Origin: Antedon bifida
Taxonomy: Eukaryota > Echinodermata > Crinoidea > Comatulida > Antedonidae
Length of the DNA: 64,000 nucleotides
NCBI GenBank assembly: GCA_963402885.1
Contig: OY727100.1
Coordinates: 9,207,395 to 9,271,394 of the forward strand
Direction: 5' to 3'
Position numbers and translations under genes: made by a program. This document shows positions 62,901-64,000 of this stretch, piece after piece. The notes beneath the pieces are model-generated. The model was not told where the DNA came from. It made no database searches and was given only the letters and a program-made list of their open reading frames with translations. Every line of letters starts with the position of its first letter. Position 1 is the first letter of the stretch.

Positions 62901-64000
62901 CATAAACTTTTATTATTTGTATACAAACTAACGAATCATGAATGATTTTTAAACAATTTTTGTTACAAAATATGTCAAAAATTTAGTGTATGCATGGTAT
63001 TGGGGTAGTTTACTGTATTAGTGAGAATGTGGGTTGTTCTAAAGATACATACATCCTTTAAAACATTTTGAGTAATGTCCGTAAGGTCCATGAGCACCTA
63101 AATCTTATCAACAAATTTATTTATTTTTCAGAGCTAATTGATTGAAAGATGATTGAGGAAGCAGACATATCCTTAATTAATGTTATATCATCAGTTTTTA
63201 AAGTAATTAAACTTTGATTACTTCACACAATTAGATACAAGAGAAGGACAATGATTTTATGTGTGGGGGCCTGTCTGTATTTTGATTTATAGTCACCTTA
63301 GCCTTGTTTTAATGTTCCTGTGGCTCCAGTGAGATCATTCTGACAACTCCTTTGGTTAACACTTGGTAATGGATGCAATTGATATACTTATCATGTGTGG
63401 GACAGAGGTAGATTGGCAGATATTTCAAAGCTGGTCATGGTCTATTGTACCAATAGGCTTGTTTCTGCTGCATATCTTCAGACATATGTTATAAAAATTA
63501 ATATAGAACCTTTATTCTACAAGGCAAATATACTGTAAACTGAAAAATTATTGAGAAAATGGTATATATTAAATAAAAACTGTATATTTTTTATGAGCCC
63601 GTATCTGCTGTGGGGTGGTTTCCCGAATGATCGTAAAATAAAAGCGGTACTGGGTATGATCAATTACTGTAGCGTTCTTGTCACCAAGCCATCCATTCAT
63701 TAGAAGTACTGATGTACAGTAGCAGCTTATCTGTACAGCGACGAGTTTGGGTTATCCGCGAAAATGCAACATGTACATATGTTAAAATATGAACACCGAG
63801 AATGATTATGCCATCCTATGACATGAAGTAAAAGTGAGATGCGTGCTCTTTTAAAGAGATGAAAATACGAAAATTCAACTGGCCATATGATGACGTCATG
63901 ACATCAGATAGACAAACTGTTTATATGAATTCATATCTAAAATTCAACAACTTTCATAATAAGTTTTAATCATGTGCATCACTATTCCGAGGAGCTATAA
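59951..64000. other. Spacer, no gene seen
   Basis: AT-rich DNA with short frames only (86 codons or fewer). 61490-62280 is the most complex stretch and could be regulatory. A lone MITE end lies at 63452-63474, and a full CRE palindrome TGACGTCA at 63891-63898. Confidence 0.5.
63452..63474 (+). repeat. Lone end of the 2 kb MITE family
   Basis: aggcttgtttctgctgcata matches the terminal repeat of the element at 2007-2434 (GGGCCTGTTTCTGCTGCATA) with few mismatches. No partner end was found in the following 550 bases. Confidence 0.4.

Overview
This is a 64 kb window of AT-rich eukaryotic DNA, most likely from a marine invertebrate deuterostome. An echinoderm is my best guess. The reasons are the lack of dense bacterial-style genes, the many decayed LINE and SINE pieces, MITE-type repeats, and a very common palindromic octamer (TAGGCCTA). 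The foldback-type transposon also recalls the TU elements described in sea urchins. The assignment is inference. I find no host protein-coding gene I can support: the open frames are short, lack recognisable domains and sit in AT-rich sequence. The window is probably intergenic or a large intron.

Layout: 1-9 kb is AT-rich spacer with small repeats: a MITE at 2007-2434 flanked by ATA, a LINE 3' remnant at 4.4-4.65 kb, one copy of a ~118 bp dispersed repeat at 4.9-5.0 kb and a perfect 41 bp palindrome at 5.3 kb. 9.4-11.7 kb is richer in CpG and looks promoter-like, without a proven gene. 12.5-12.7 kb is a tRNA-derived SINE on the minus strand. 13.06-14.16 kb is the 5'-truncated, frameshifted 3' half of a non-LTR retrotransposon, also on the minus strand. 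14-41 kb is mostly spacer, with a second LINE remnant (17.6-17.8 kb), a MITE (19.5-19.8 kb) and a recent 39 bp tandem duplication (20.1 kb). 41-50 kb holds three more inverted-repeat elements, of which 44777-45432 is the clearest, and a LINE scrap. 50.3-51 kb has a second copy of the ~118 bp repeat followed by a degenerate ~120 bp tandem array.

The standout is 53229-58161, a 4.93 kb foldback-type transposon flanked by a 9 bp direct repeat (TTTTGGTTT). Each long inverted arm has a ~200 bp unique outer part and then a tandem array of a 147-148 bp unit, about ten full copies on the left and eight on the right in opposite orientation. The middle is a second, degenerate set of ~205-230 bp repeats and ~830 bp duplications. 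No transposase is present, so it should be non-autonomous.

58.2-64 kb has a tRNA-like SINE head, a nested inverted repeat with a perfect 31 bp-arm palindrome, and a truncated second copy of the 44.8 kb element. Boundaries and repeat counts were read by eye, without alignment software.
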